A stretch of DNA of 64,000 nucleotides from Paragorgia papillata (lineage: Eukaryota; Cnidaria; Anthozoa; Scleralcyonacea; Coralliidae). The notes under the pieces were generated by a model that was given only the letters and a program-made list of their open reading frames with translations, did not search any database and was not told the DNA's origin. The DNA is taken from NCBI GenBank assembly GCA_035771165.1, contig JAWNZC010000446.1, forward strand, positions 806,001 to 870,000, in the 5' to 3' direction. Made by a program: the position numbers and the translations under genes. Below, in pieces: positions 46,725 to 58,049 of this stretch (position 1 is its first letter; the number at the start of each line of letters is the position of its first letter).

Positions 46725-47229
46725 GTAAGACAAAATTTACAGCATATATACTTGCGTAAACAAATAGTTACATTTAATTCTATTTAATATAATTGTTTCT
46801 ACTAACCTGTATTTCCTAGTAAGATACTTTTTATCATTTAAAGTGTACCTAACCCATATTTTATACCCTATTTTGTCTGAAAATGCGTTAAAAATGACTG
46901 AGGACAGCATTAACATTTTTTAATAGCTCTCTTTGTTCTTGAGTTATTTTGGGGGGGGGGGGGGGGGTATAATACATGCATGCAGGCAAATAATTAAGAT
47001 AGTGATGACGTCTAAATACAGGCCAACAGCGTTGCAGTAATGGTTTAAGGTGGACATATCTCCGAGATCGAACAACGAAATTACTTGAAACTTTTCATGT
47101 GGAACATGTTCAAGTGTATAATCACCATAGTAACGGACTAGTTTCAATACCTCTTAATTTTAAAAAAAATGTGCTTTCTTGTCGGTGGCAAACCTTTTCG
47201 GCTCGGTAGTGGTTGGACTTTTTTGACGC
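46725..47229. other. Intron, poly-G tract
   Basis: A G run of about 16 at 46951-46966. Nothing else recognised. Confidence 0.5.
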
Positions 47230-47630
47230 AACTTTTCTTTCTAAGAAAACCAATTGAAACCTAGTATACTAACGAGATCTCATCACAAAACAGATGGCAG
47301 CGCGTTGAAAGAGCGATTCTACAGAACATGCACATATGGAAGATCGTACTTGGTAAGAACCACAAGAATATGGAACGCGCTGCCAAAAGAAATACCTCGA
47401 ACCACTACTCTCTCAACCTTCCAAACCAAACTAAAATCTGCTCTACTTTCCACATTCAACTCCGAAGACCCGCGTGCCTGGAAAACAATTTGTGTTAAGT
47501 GTAACTTTGTCCGTAGTCTTCGTGTTATTCCTACTTGTTTTAGTCTTCTTCCAATTTTATGTTGGACTCCTTTTTCATATTATTTGCTATCATTTATTGT
47601 CGTAATAAGTCTATGTTTTCATAAATGAGT
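47230..47630 (+). pseudogene. 5'-truncated non-LTR retrotransposon, C-terminal end
   Basis: The open frame 47254-47628 encodes GRSYLVRTTRIWNALPKEIP, RTTTLSTFQTKLKSALLST and a final Cys/Phe-rich tail. RTxRIWNALP followed by a STFQxKLK helix is the last block of many LINE Pol proteins. Only this tail is present. Confidence 0.8.
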
Positions 47631-47998
47631 TTAAACAAAGCTAATGTTTATATAAATCAGGAGGTTTCTTTGTCAGATATAAAACCAGTAAACCACGGAC
47701 ATGGTATAACTGATTTCCTTTGTGTTTTCCTCATGAATTATTAATGAGTTTCTGAAGTACTTATAAAACGACGTTACCAAGGCAAAGTTAAATAAATAAA
47801 TAAATGAATAAATAATTAATTAAATATATAGACACATTTCCAATGACTTAACCAATTTGAAACTGCAGTTTAAAGTTGGTGAAAAACTATTATTTTGGGA
47901 GAAAACGAAGATTTTTGATAACGAAATTCAGCGGTCTAAAGACAAACCTGTTACTGTGGTAACAATAAAACCGGAATGATATTACACCGTTTGGTGGT

Positions 47999-48342
47999 TA
48001 CCCTGGTCCCAGAGCTTCAACGCTGCCACCTCCTCCCCCCACACACACACCCTCCCAAAATGCTGAAAGCGGCGAGAGAACCTCTGGCTGAAGAGGCCAC
48101 CAATCTCGCTTTCATGTTGCAGTAATATAATTAAAAAGCTCGACCAATAAAAACACTTGCCTAACAGATTTACCCCCTTACAGATTTCTGAGCCAATCAG
48201 AAAATGGAGTCAAGATCTGACCCTAGTGACTTCATTGACTCGCAGCGATCAAAGAAACGGCGTCTTCGACCAGAGGTTCACTCGCTGCTTTCAGCATTTC
48301 TGGAGGGGGAGCGAGCGGCGTAGAACCTCTGGGACCAGGGTA
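47999..48342. mobile_element. MITE with TACCCTGGTCCCAGAG ends
   Basis: TACCCTGGTCCCAGAG at the left and CTCTGGGACCAGGGTA at the right are perfect inverses. Just inside are CCTCTGGCTGAAGAGG and ACCAGAGGTTC words. Length is about 344 bp. Confidence 0.88.
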
Positions 48343-48590
48343 TAGGTAGTCGCGGGAGCAGAAATAAAACGAAGCAGCCTTCTACTCAAGATCTTTTTTT
48401 CGCTCCCAACCCAGCGCAACACGCCAACGAAAGCGGAGAGAACAAGAGTGGAGAATAGACCTTGGACACAAAATTGCGCAATAATTTGTAAAACTGACTG
48501 TTTGTGACTTTTATTTTTTACTTTTATTTTAGTGACATCACTTTTATTTTTGATCTTTTTTGATGAACTTCTTTGTTTTTTTCTGTTAAG

Positions 48591-48733
48591 GATGCATATT
48601 CTTCATCTGGTATCTTACAAGTGAAGACAAAAGATGCAGAGAGTTCAAATAGCATGTCAATTGTATTGATTGTTATCGTAAATGTTATTGTTGCAGCATT
48701 TTTGGTGATTTTTGGCATAGTTTTCTTAAGAAG
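48591..48733 (+). CDS. Transmembrane exon of the receptor
   Basis: The acceptor TTTGTTTTTTTCTGTTAAG precedes 48591 and the donor GTTTGT follows TTAAGAAG (48733), phase 0 to 2. It encodes DAYSSSGILQVKTKDAESS, then the hydrophobic run SIVLIVIVNVIVAAFLVI with FGIVFLRR. About 23 apolar residues followed by Arg residues, continued as RRNKR in the next exon, make a type I membrane anchor with a stop-transfer signal. GTTTGT is a weaker donor than those of the other exons, but the phase and the joined sequence (FLRRRRNKR) fit. Confidence 0.88.
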
Positions 48734-49257
48734 GTTTGTGATAAATAATTTATCGGTTCCCTTAAAATATTTAAAGGATATATACTTTTCAGATGTTGCG
48801 ACTTATTGAGTTCTAAATTTTTGCACTATATATTACATATTATAATTTTGCAGTATATAGTACATTTCTGACTTTTATATATGTTTTCCTGGAAAAAGAT
48901 AAAAATCGTTCTTTGAACTAGTTTTCGTCTTCATAACAAGAACATGTTTCGTTCATGAATTAGCCTCATAAACTTATACATATATTAGTCAAACTGAATC
49001 ATGACAATTGATACTTAGAACTACTTTACAGTAGTCGGCACCTGGTTTAATTTTTAAAATCTGTTTATAATTTCTAAAATTACACGAGCTATATAGCTCC
49101 TTTTTTGGTTAAAGTAAGCCTTTTTGCAAGAGATTAATATGAAAGAGCAAGCGACAATAGTTCATATATGTATCAAATGTGCTTGTTCAAACATAATTTC
49201 TTTGTTTTATAGAAGTTAACATTTCATAACTCGACAATTTTACACTATACTAGATTT

Positions 49258-49288
<31 letters not shown>

Positions 49289-49660
49289 GGTGACCTAACC
49301 CAAATAAAAACCATATCCCTAGGCCTAAAGGCTCTTTTCTAGTCATTGCAAAAATCAGCTCGCAGCTCGCTGCGATTGTTTGCATCTAATTAAAAAACAA
49401 TTCACAGTGTGAGATACAAGTACTCGCAGCAAGCTGCGAACTAGTTTCTGCTCTTTCAACTCTGCGAAGTAGGGCTATATTTCGGCAATATTTCGGCAAT
49501 GTTCATTGGCAAAGTAGTACCATTTTTATGGCCTTTCAAAATCAATATTTTCGGAAATGTTCGTCATTCAAGCAAAAGTAACATTTAAAAGAAAACTTGC
49601 AAAACACTTTATAACACCATCCTTCTTTCACTGCTCATACGCAATTATCTACATTTTTCA

Positions 49661-49745
<85 letters not shown>

Positions 49746-50350
49746 GTAACCGACGCACAGTGTAGATGTTATCGCTGGATATCTCAGAACAGGACTGTCT
49801 ACTGCCTGTAGACTAAGCCCCGTCCTTTCTACCTTATTACAACACCTTTCTTAGAATGTGTGTTGTACCAAGTAAGTATGTCTTTTGTAGCTGTGGTATC
49901 TTTAATCCTAATTCAAAGGGATGTCTATATATTACCGCGGGATTTGAATCCAACCTTTAAAACAACGTAGAGCGCAAAAAAGCCAAATATGCAGAAATAG
50001 TTAGACAACAAAGTGAACACTTTAGCACTGTTAAATTTGTCAATCTCTCGATTAGTTCACTCGGTGCTGGTTTTCGCAAAAGAGTGTACCTCCTTTATAG
50101 CAATGTTAAACGATGTAGGAGTTGATGCAAAGCATCAAACTTATTGTGTCAGAAAAATGATATCTATTGCCGTCAGAACAACCTATTATATTTTTTTGCT
50201 GTAGAAATAAGGAATATGGACGAATCCTGACTTAATGAACTTTTAAGTAGCTTAGTTGTGATTCAAGTAGCCGATTGTAAATTACCTCAATGAGTGAGAT
50301 TTACAATTGTTTGTTTAGAAGAAAAAAAATCATTAATAAAGTTTCCATTA
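48734..50350. other. Intron, microsatellites
   Basis: A TA run near 49259-49287, and CAGCTCGCAGCTCGCTGCG near 49358 with a mirrored piece near 49425. A long ATT microsatellite is at 49659-49745. No exon. Confidence 0.6.
49659..49745. repeat. ATT microsatellite
   Basis: About 29 ATT units. Confidence 0.97.
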
Positions 50351-50354
50351 TTAA

Positions 50355-51360
50355 CAGACGTTTGGTGGACGTTCGTCAAGCTCAGTTACTCAGAATTACC
50401 CAGACAGGGTTCGAACCTACAACGTTATAATGACCGGTTAGACGCTCTAACCATTGAGCCACTGAGCAGATGGAGAGCTCAGATTGCAAATTCATAGTCA
50501 TATGCAAGCGCATAACACACAACACCTTCGCCTCCTCATTCTCCACTACTCATGTTCGTACCACTTCTCAGCTCTCATCGACCCATACTTACCACACATG
50601 TTCCAGTGCACAATCCTTGCCACTCCATCATGCTTCTTCTTGTATTCCGTTTGTGCCAACTTATCACATCCACTCACAATATGCCATACTGTCTACCCCT
50701 TTCTCGCCACACATCCGGCATAATGGATCCTCCTCTGTCTTGTCAACCTTGTTCTTCACATATTTTGTTCTCAACGCCTGCTCCTGCGCTGCACAGAGTA
50801 GGGCCTCAGTTTCTGGCTTCAAATCTCCCTTTCGTAGCCACCACCACGATTTTTCTTGATCGATGCCAGGGTTCTCTTTCAGTTCTCTACAGATCTGTCC
50901 ATACTTTGCTTTGTTTTCCCATCTTTCTTCCTTCTCTTCCTCCTTCTGTTCTCAGCACACCACTTTCTCTTACCTGCACTAGCATTGGTTCTAAATTACC
51001 TGCACTAGCATTGGTTCCACGCCTTTCTTCACGTACCACCCAGATTGTTTTCTTCCGACCTGCTGCACATTTCACAGCTGATAAGTCTCTTCCACCTTTG
51101 CCTCTAGGTAGGTACAGCCTATCAACATATCCAATTTCTGCACTTTCTCCTGACTCTACTTCACTATACCTGCACCATTCCTCAATCCGTATGACTAAGT
51201 ATGACTATGAATTTGCAACCTTAGCTCTCCTTCTGAACTTCAATGGCTCAATGGTTAGAGTGTCTAACCGGTCATTAGAAGATTGCCGGTTTGAACCCTG
51301 TGTGGGATTCAGAAATATTTTCTGAGTAATTGAGCTTCACGAACGACCACCAAACGTCTG
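50355..51360. mobile_element. Composite element: two inverted tRNA-like SINE copies around a LINE fragment
   Basis: The ends CAGACGTTTGGTGG and CCACCAAACGTCTG are inverted. Next come AGCTCAGTTACTCAGAATTA and its counterpart TTCTGAGTAATTGAGCTTC. Then there is a tRNA-like block on each side: minus strand at about 50393-50470 (GGCTCAATGGTTAGAGCGTC, GGTTCGAACCC) and plus strand at about 51240-51303 (GGCTCAATGGTTAGAGTGTC, GGTTTGAACCC). These are a tRNA A box and B box. Between them lies a minus-strand retrotransposon fragment. The element ends about 100 bases before the acceptor of the tail exon. Confidence 0.8.
50510..51190 (-). pseudogene. Non-LTR retrotransposon C-terminal fragment inside the composite element
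   Basis: The minus strand encodes IGYVDRLYLPRGKGGRDLSA, VKCAAGRKKTIWVVREERRG, then in another frame ENKAKYGQICRELKENPGID, QEKSWWWLRKGDLKPETEAL, EQALRTKYVKNKVDKTEEDP and LCRMCGEKG. After another frame change comes a KHDGVARIVHWNMCGKYG end. The RLYLPRxxGGR and CxxC...H...HW words are those of the C-terminal part of a group of cnidarian-type LINEs that lack a standard C-terminal thumb block. A block near 50985-51018 (TAGCATTGGTT) is duplicated in tandem. At least two frameshifts are present. Confidence 0.75.
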
Positions 51361-51461
51361 TTACATTACACCATGCTCGCAAACGTACCACGCGCACTCA
51401 ATGTATACGCACAACTTGTCGTCATATTATTATTATATTATTACTATTTTGTTTTATTTAG

Positions 51462-51763
51462 GCGCAGAAATAAAAGAAACAGCATAAATGACAAAGAAAG
51501 TCCAAATTTCAACATTGGAAATTCTGCTTATGATGATGCTTTGCCCAATAATTCTAATAATCGTTTGCAATCTGTCATGCTTCCTGAAAATGATTACGAA
51601 GTAGTAGGACGTACTCCCGAAGAGAGAGCCAACTAATATGCGTGGTAATTACAGCGGGGACGTAGATGGACTGACATCGACAGGTACTTTACAGGAAAAT
51701 ACCTACATGGAATTGAGTACCAAGAGAGAAAAAGAGGAAAATTTGTATGCTTCGTTAAACTAA
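51462..51763 (+). CDS. Cytoplasmic tail exon with tyrosine motifs (frame slip after 57 codons)
   Basis: The acceptor TTTTGTTTTATTTAG precedes 51462, phase 2, completing an Arg with the TM exon. The first frame encodes RRNKRNSINDKESPNFNIGN, SAYDDALPNNSNNRLQSVM, LPENDYEVVGRTPEERAN and stops at TAA (51634-51636). One base out of frame it reads on without a gap for 42 codons: YMRGNYSGDVDGLTSTG, LQENTYMELSTKREKEENLY, ASLN, and stops at 51761-51763. The join would need one base fewer in AACTAATATG. Tyrosine motifs visible: AYDDAL and DYEVVG in frame; NYMRG, YMEL (51704-51715) and YASL (51746-51757) after the slip. The last two are ten residues apart, within the ITAM spacing YxxL/I-x6-12-YxxL/I. Phosphorylated ITAM-like pairs recruit tandem-SH2 kinases such as Syk. 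If the stop is genuine, the protein lacks that module. Confidence 0.78.
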
Positions 51764-51874
51764 GGTTCAGCGAATACAATCGACGAAATGAGGTTAATGC
51801 AAAATCAGTGACGTAATCAACCTGGTTGTTAAACTAGAAATACGTGTACGCAATGACCCTTTGATAATATCTTT

Positions 51875-52105
51875 CGACTTGTTTAATTTGTAGGGTAAAA
51901 TATTGCAACAAAAAAATAAAAGTCATGGCAGGAAGAGCATTTCAGAGTCTAGGGGCAGTTACCGAGAAAGCACGGTCCCCACAAGTTACAGAAGTAGACC
52001 TGGGGACAATAAGAAGTCTCTTAGAATTAGAGCGCAAATTACGAGCTGGAGTGTAATCAGCAATAAGAGTTTCTAAATACGATAGTGCGAGGCCGTTAAC
52101 TATCT
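51875..52105 (-). pseudogene. Non-LTR retrotransposon C-terminal tail
   Basis: The minus strand encodes LALSYLETLIADYTPARNLR, SNSKRLLIVPRSTSVTCGDR, AFSVTAPRL, a stop in place of Trp, then NALPAMTF. The AFSVTAPRLWNALP block is the usual end of CR1/RTE-like Pol. Only about 75 codons remain. It lies just downstream of the receptor gene, antisense. The rest of 52110-53130 shows only short AT-rich inverted words (for example CAGCATTGATG / CATCAATGCTG-like near 52325-52355). Confidence 0.75.
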
Positions 52106-53131
52106 TATAAATAAATAAATAAATAAGTAATAGATAGAATATGAGCGGCCGATCTGTATGGGATTTACAATGGCGAGCCGAATCTTACTTAAACTACGAT
52201 GAGTTTATATCATGAATACTTTGTTTAGCAGTCGTAGAAAAGGAAAAAACAAATTATTTAAACAAGGAAAAAGCTCAATTTGAGCCAATTGGTCCTAATT
52301 AGTATGCTGTATGTCTCATACAGCATTGATGTTTTATTGATCAATGCTGCATCCGATTTACAACACCTGTTTAAACATTCATTTTTTTTTAATTTTCTTC
52401 ATGAATTATTAATGAGTATTTTAACAGGAGTTTATTTTCATTTTTTTAATTATTCATGATTTCATAATTTAATTAAAAGCCTCGATTGGGAAAATGCTGT
52501 ACTTTTGTAAGAAAAGAGTATTATTTCTCGCAACAAAACTAAAACTTGTTTCAAATTGGAAAATTAGGTATCGGCTTTGTGTTAGCCTGCGCCGCAGACA
52601 TCCAAACTCGGCCACATTTTAACTCCCTCATTCTGAACTCACGCGAGTGACAATATTTTAACATAAAGTATTCTCCTTTCTTGTCAATTTGAACTACTTC
52701 TTTGTGTCAATCACAACCTGGTACTCTCAGTTAATGAATATTTCCAGTAATTTTGTAGAAAAATTACTCCTATGTGTGGTCAACAATGAAAAAACTAACT
52801 AAATATACATGTATGGGACTACTAATAACAAACAAATAAACAGAAATATAAACATAATAAGTTCGATGGTTTTCGTGTATCCTATAAAAAAATATTTATG
52901 GGATACCATGTTTCTAATCTTCGGTCAGCGTCATTCCAAAGGCGGATGGAGCTCGTCTGTAAGGTTTTTCTGACATTGTCTTCGCGAGGGCATAACAATA
53001 TTGGGGTTTTTTTATCCTTACTTAATATTTAATATATGTTTTAAAATAGTCAGTCTAGGCAATGACCAATGCTGATTATGTGTAGCATATATACAGTTTC
53101 TTGTAATGATTTATTTTTATGTAATGATTTA

Positions 53132-53411
53132 TTTAACGTCGTAAGCACAGGATGTGGTCGCCCAATCATCCGAGCCAGAGGCTCATGTTAAAGTGCACGA
53201 CATAAGCTAAGACCTAAGTGTTGATTTTACGGAGGGAGGAAAAGCGCAGAACCCTGCGAAAAACCCTCGAAGCACAGGAGAGACCAACTAAACTCTACTC
53301 ACATGAAATTCAAGTTAGAGAACGGGGTTATTCCCATCCAAGTACTAACCCGGGCTTAACTACAGCGGTGAGAGGCAGCGCCCTAACAGCACACGCCTCC
53401 CGTACTTCCCA
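53132..53411 (-). mobile_element. SINE-like repeat with 5S-like region, copy 2
   Basis: Nearly identical to 2194-2500 (GGATGTGGTCGCCCAATCAT, CCGAGCCAGAGGCTCATG, CGAAGCACAGGAGAGACC). The 5S-like part is shortened: ACTTGGATGGGAATAACCCC on the minus strand, with the C-box interior deleted. Confidence 0.75.
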
Positions 53412-53433
53412 ATACCTATTGGTAATTGGTACC

Positions 53434-53604
53434 TATAGATCGTTTTCACTCACGTGATCCGTGGCCCCATTGGGGTGGTGAAACAATACGAAATATTCGA
53501 ATAAGAACAGAGCTAATTCCCATATGGTACACCAATATGGCCGCCATTTCATTGTTTTGGTACACCAATATGGCCGCCGTGACGTCGGATGAAAACGATC
53601 TATA
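53434..53604. mobile_element. MITE with TATAGATCGTTTTCA ends
   Basis: TATAGATCGTTTTCACTCACG and the right-hand inverse (CGGATGAAAACGATCTATA). Inside, CCAATATGGCCGCC occurs twice. A partial copy runs off the window at 63952-64000. Confidence 0.85.
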
Positions 53605-53870
53605 ATAGTGATATCATCAATGGGAAGCCAACCTAATTTAGTAAATATTTTCCGACTCTTTTTACCATCGAAACCGTGGAATAATGTATTACATTTTTAT
53701 TACATTTCTTCCATAATATCCCCTTACCCAATCACGCCCTCCCAATCCCACACTGCCAATTTTTAAAATGGTTAACTTGCCATTAAATTTCACACATCTT
53801 TTCACGGATGGTGTTTCCGTTTAATGTTTCCGTTTAAGGTTAGCATTAAGTATTCTTAATTCTTAATATA

Positions 53871-53938
53871 GTATTCTTTTTTGAATTCTTAATAGTCTTT
53901 CTACAGTAGAAAGACTATTAAGAATTCAAAAAGAATAA
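53871..53938. repeat. Palindrome, about 68 bp
   Basis: GAATTCTTAATAGTCTTTCT and its mirror AGAAAGACTATTAAGAATTC around the centre ACAGT, with AT-rich extensions. Confidence 0.9.
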
Positions 53939-54339
53939 GTACATGTTGATTTGAGCAATTACCTCATATAGTACAACAATACTCTAAAATAGGCTTGATT
54001 TCAGCATTGTACAATAATTTTCTATAATGAACAGTTATAATTTTTTGTTCTCTTGACAAGACAAACTCTAGAGTTTAGATTCTTAATTAATAAGGTAATC
54101 AATGTGCATGTCGCATTTTATATGCTTGTCAAATTTGACTCCAAGGATCTTTATTGGTGGCTACATCTAGTTTGGTATCATTCAAGAAGAGATCCATTTC
54201 ATATTCTAAATAATACAGAAATCTGGCGGAAATTGCTTATGTGTGTTGATTCCTTTTTGTATCTACTGCGCATGCATGAGTAGATACTATGCTATCGCCC
54301 GTGTAAGTTAAGGACTTGTACTGACTGGAAAAATATTTG

Positions 54340-54872
54340 ATATTTTACATGCACGTATATATGAACTATTTAGTGGCAACAAATAATGGAAGAAAATTTG
54401 ACGCAAATGACAATTGACAAACATTTTTGTGATGTAAGAATGTCCACATTCTTTCTTGTTACATGTTTTTTTTATGCCGCAAGAACGAGAAACGTACGAT
54501 ATTTCAATTTCTCGAAATTATTTTTTCTCTATTCTTTCATATATGCTATAGAGCTGGCGGTGGAGGAAATAAATAATTGAAAAAGAAGTTGGGGTCACCG
54601 AGTGTCTTCGTGAGCTAAGAAGGTTAAAGCTTGAACATGGAGCGTTTCCCTATCATTTCATCTTTATACGAAACCACGCAACAACTTTTTAATTTTTTTC
54701 AATAACCAAAAATTAAGTTAGCGTCTTCTTGTCGAAGTTATTAGTGGCTGATTTAACCTCCTTAGTGACATTTTTTGTGTGTTTTCGTCACTAACACGCA
54801 AGATACGTGTTGAATTAGTATTGCAGAAGTATGCGCAGAAAAGCTGCGCAGTGCAAAACAGGAATTACCTTA
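54340..54872. mobile_element. Dispersed repeat, copy B (empty-site copy)
   Basis: Reverse complement of the two outer parts of 39255-42170 in one piece. Shared words include CATGGAGCG.TTCCCTATCAT and GAATGTCCACATTC. At the point where copy A holds the 2.35-kb transposon, this copy has only CGGCATAAAAAAAACATG. Confidence 0.82.
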
Positions 54873-57590
54873 AGTTGACAAAAGAATGCCTTCGGAGCCA
54901 ATCAAAACATAGAATTAAAGGGATTGACAGACGACAAACCACCGAAGCCAAAATAACTATTGTACACCAAGTATTTCCTAAGTCAATCTATTGCTGTGCA
55001 GCACGAAACAAGGAAGTTTTTACAAATTTAGTAAGTTTAAGTATGAATCGTAGTCAATTCTTAATTGTGATCTACTAGACGTTGAAATGATGAGAAAAGT
55101 TTTTGAAAGCCTCTAATAATACTCGTTGCATGGACGATTTCGATACTCCGACGAGGCAATTTATATGGCCAACCTGTCTGATCGAGCTTCGTAACTGACA
55201 AGACTGACTGCATTGCCGAACAGAAATGGCAATGGATGACTTTCTTCTAAGAAAACAAAGTTAGTTTCATGGTCAAGCAACAATGTGCAAAACTTATCGT
55301 AGTCCACGAGCGAAATATGCTATTAAATAGCATATTGTCCATGTAAAATGAGAATAGTCAAATATCAGTGACAGGCAATGTTGAGATGCACTGCTGACAG
55401 AGTGCCCCTTTTACCCCGCACGCGGAGAAGGAGAGACTGCCAACGAGCTCCACTTTTCTTAAGGTCGTTGTTAGCCGCTTTCATGCATGTTCACCGCGTT
55501 TCAGACAATTCAATTCTTGGAACTATGCTCTGGCGTACGTTACTTCTCTGAACGAACGAACGAAAAATTAATTTATATTATTATATAGATAATCGAAGTA
55601 AATCTAAGAATCGTAACACTTATTGTGATTAAAGACATGATCACATGTCATTGTTAATAATATACAAGCGATCGAGAATTTGTGGTAACACCGCGTTTAT
55701 TATTTATTGCAGAGCTTTTGATCTGTTGACTCTGTCAGAGAAGGTCTGAGTCAACAGGTCGAAAGCTCAGCAGTAAATAAAAAAGGAAGTGTTACCACAA
55801 ATTATCTTTATTTCAAAAGATTGATGTCATTATTATTATTATAGCCTACATTAATAATTTAAATACATCTAATGACAAGGTATCTATATAATCTATATCA
55901 CTTTCCCGGTACTATTACAAGCAGGGGCGTAGAAACCGGGGAACAGAGGGAGCAAGTGCTTCCCCAACTTTGCCACAAAGTGCCCTTTAATTATTGCAAA
56001 GGAAAAGTGCATGCTCTTTTTGATGAACCATGTGCTTCAAGTGTCCTTTTGAAGCTCTGCACCACCCCTTGAACAAAGTGCCCTTTTGAAGCTGTGTCTC
56101 TCAGTCCAACTTCAACTTGCTTCAATTCCTAGCTACGCCACTGATTATAAAAATTTCTGGCAGCTCAACTATAGTTGATAGCGTTACCACCGACTGATAT
56201 AAGTTACATGTATCAAAACTAATGAAGTGTGATTGGAAGCCGTATAGACTACTTCCATCATATATAGCAACTAATTAAAAAAAATATTTTTGTGTGACTT
56301 TTAATAAGCGTTTCTTGCTTCTCGCGTTTGTGTGTCTGTATAATGGAATATATTTAAAGTGTGGCCTTTATGAAAGTGGTCTATGCCCACTCGTCTCCGC
56401 CTCCTTTCAGTTTCGCACGTCAGTCAATTTTTTGACAACTGCATTTGTGACAGCTAGTAAGTCTATTAGCAGCATGCTAATTTTTATTTCTATTTCTTGC
56501 ATTTTGTGGCCATACGACAAGTTTAGGTGTCAATAATGGTTTCCTTTTTGATAACTGTTTCATCTGTAATGCGATAACTAATTTTTCTCACCTGTGAAGG
56601 TCTATTTACAAGCTATAAATTTTAACCCAAAATTTTACTTGAAGAGTAAAATTACCATAACTCAATATTAACTAAGAGCAAACAGGAAAACGAAGAGGTT
56701 GACATATATTCAGATAAAATCACGGCATACAAATACTGTTAAAGCATAAGCCAAGTCAAGGACAAGAGAACGAAGAAAACAACTCGAATATCGTTGTTCT
56801 GGACTGTGCAGTTTCGCCCGGTTAGTTTGGAGCCACATAATAGATGCTACGCCGTCTTGCAGAATTGTTTTTGTCAGTGCTGATCATGATAGCTGTTTTA
56901 AATCTAAACCATGCAGCTTGCAATTTTCATATGTAAATCGTGATAAGCATGCTTTCTTTAACAATAATTCGTTCATTATTTTACCAGAGTTCATATAAAA
57001 CTGGTTTCAGAAAGATACAAGTCACCTATATATGTATTAATTAAATCTATAATAGAATCTATACGTTCTTTTAACACTTCTGAGTGCGAGATTAAAAGTT
57101 ATTGTTTTAGCCAATAGAAAGGCTTTTATAAATTATCCAGCGTGTTTGTCTCAAAATATTTAAAATATTCTCAATGCACAGCATGCAGGCACTCAAATTA
57201 ATAACACTTTCGAATTTCGATTATTGACCCTGGCTTGTATGTATATGTATATGAACAGTACTGTTATATAACTATTTGTCGTCGATATCAAAAGATCAGT
57301 GCTATGGGGTTCCTAATTAAAGAAATCCAATGTAAAAATGAGAAACTTCTTTAGAACCCGAAGCCGATAACTATATTGCTGCAGTTAAGAATGCTCTACT
57401 TTCATTATTACCACCCACTAAAGCTATTGTGTTTACGATTGACTTATAATCCCGTGGTCCAGACGTGCACTTTACTTCCTTGTACGTGTCATTACAGCTC
57501 AGAAGATGTTGGTTTACGAGTAATGTTTCTCCAGCGATAAGCAACGTTTAATTCAAGAATTTTGCCAAAGAAAGACACTCATCTTTAACA
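54873..57590. other. Intergenic stretch with small repeats
   Basis: A hairpin near 55685-55800 pairs GTGGTAACACCGCG and GAGCTTTTGATCTGTTGACT with their mirrors. A small hAT-like MITE is at 55922-56143. No exon or promoter of the second gene was recognised with confidence. Its 5' untranslated region should end at 57590. Confidence 0.45.
55922..56143. mobile_element. Small hAT-like MITE
   Basis: The ends CAGGGGCGTAG and CTACGCCACTG resemble those of 28198-28820. The flanks ATTACAAG and ATTATAAA may be a decayed 8-bp duplication. The body repeats AAAGTGCCCTTT and TTTTGAAGCTCTGC words, which also occur in the large hAT-like copies (near 6290 and 16005). Confidence 0.65.
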
Positions 57591-57663
57591 ATGAAGCGAG
57601 GTTACTTGTTGGTTCTTACTTCGGAATTGGTTGTAACACTTTTGTACTTCTGCAACGGTGCAG
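57591..57663 (+). CDS. Signal-peptide exon of a second gene
   Basis: ATG at 57591 in the context ACA ATG A. It encodes MKRGYLLVLTSELVVTLLYF then CNGAG: a short basic start, a hydrophobic core of about 14 residues and small residues near a likely cleavage point. The donor GTATAT follows GGTGCAG (57663), phase 1. The next recognisable exons (60607 and 63381) start in phase 1, so the join is clean. This marks a secreted or membrane protein. The earlier receptor gene ends at 51763, so this is a separate transcription unit in the same direction. Confidence 0.75.
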
Positions 57664-58049
57664 GTATATATAACTGAATGGTCAATATCGCAATATGTGT
57701 ACCAATTAACTGTCATGATTTATCACAACGATTTATAATAGATTAGCTTGAAGGCTTTAGAACTTGAACAAATCCTTAAAACGCCGGAACTATACGTTCT
57801 CAGAAAGAAAGATTAAAATTTTCGCATTTCAGTGAAAAATATGAGTTAAAATTTGGGCTGCAATATTTTGTTCGTTTATTCAAAAAGTTTCAACTGGATT
57901 AATAGCTCAAAAACCAGACGAAACATCATCTCTCCCACGTTGTTGTATTTGATCTGAAATCCTTCGTTCGTGCATATACATGCTAATTGTCGTTGTCTCT
58001 TATGCCTACCGCTAATTTTGGCTATAGTGTAGTCGTAGAGTCTTGATAG

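Noticed and set aside
49557..49811. 84-codon frame with poly-Ile
   Set aside because: It is the ATT microsatellite.
51237..51303. tRNA gene
   Set aside because: A and B boxes are present but the arms do not form a full cloverleaf by eye, and an inverted partner at 50393-50470 shows it is a SINE-type repeat.
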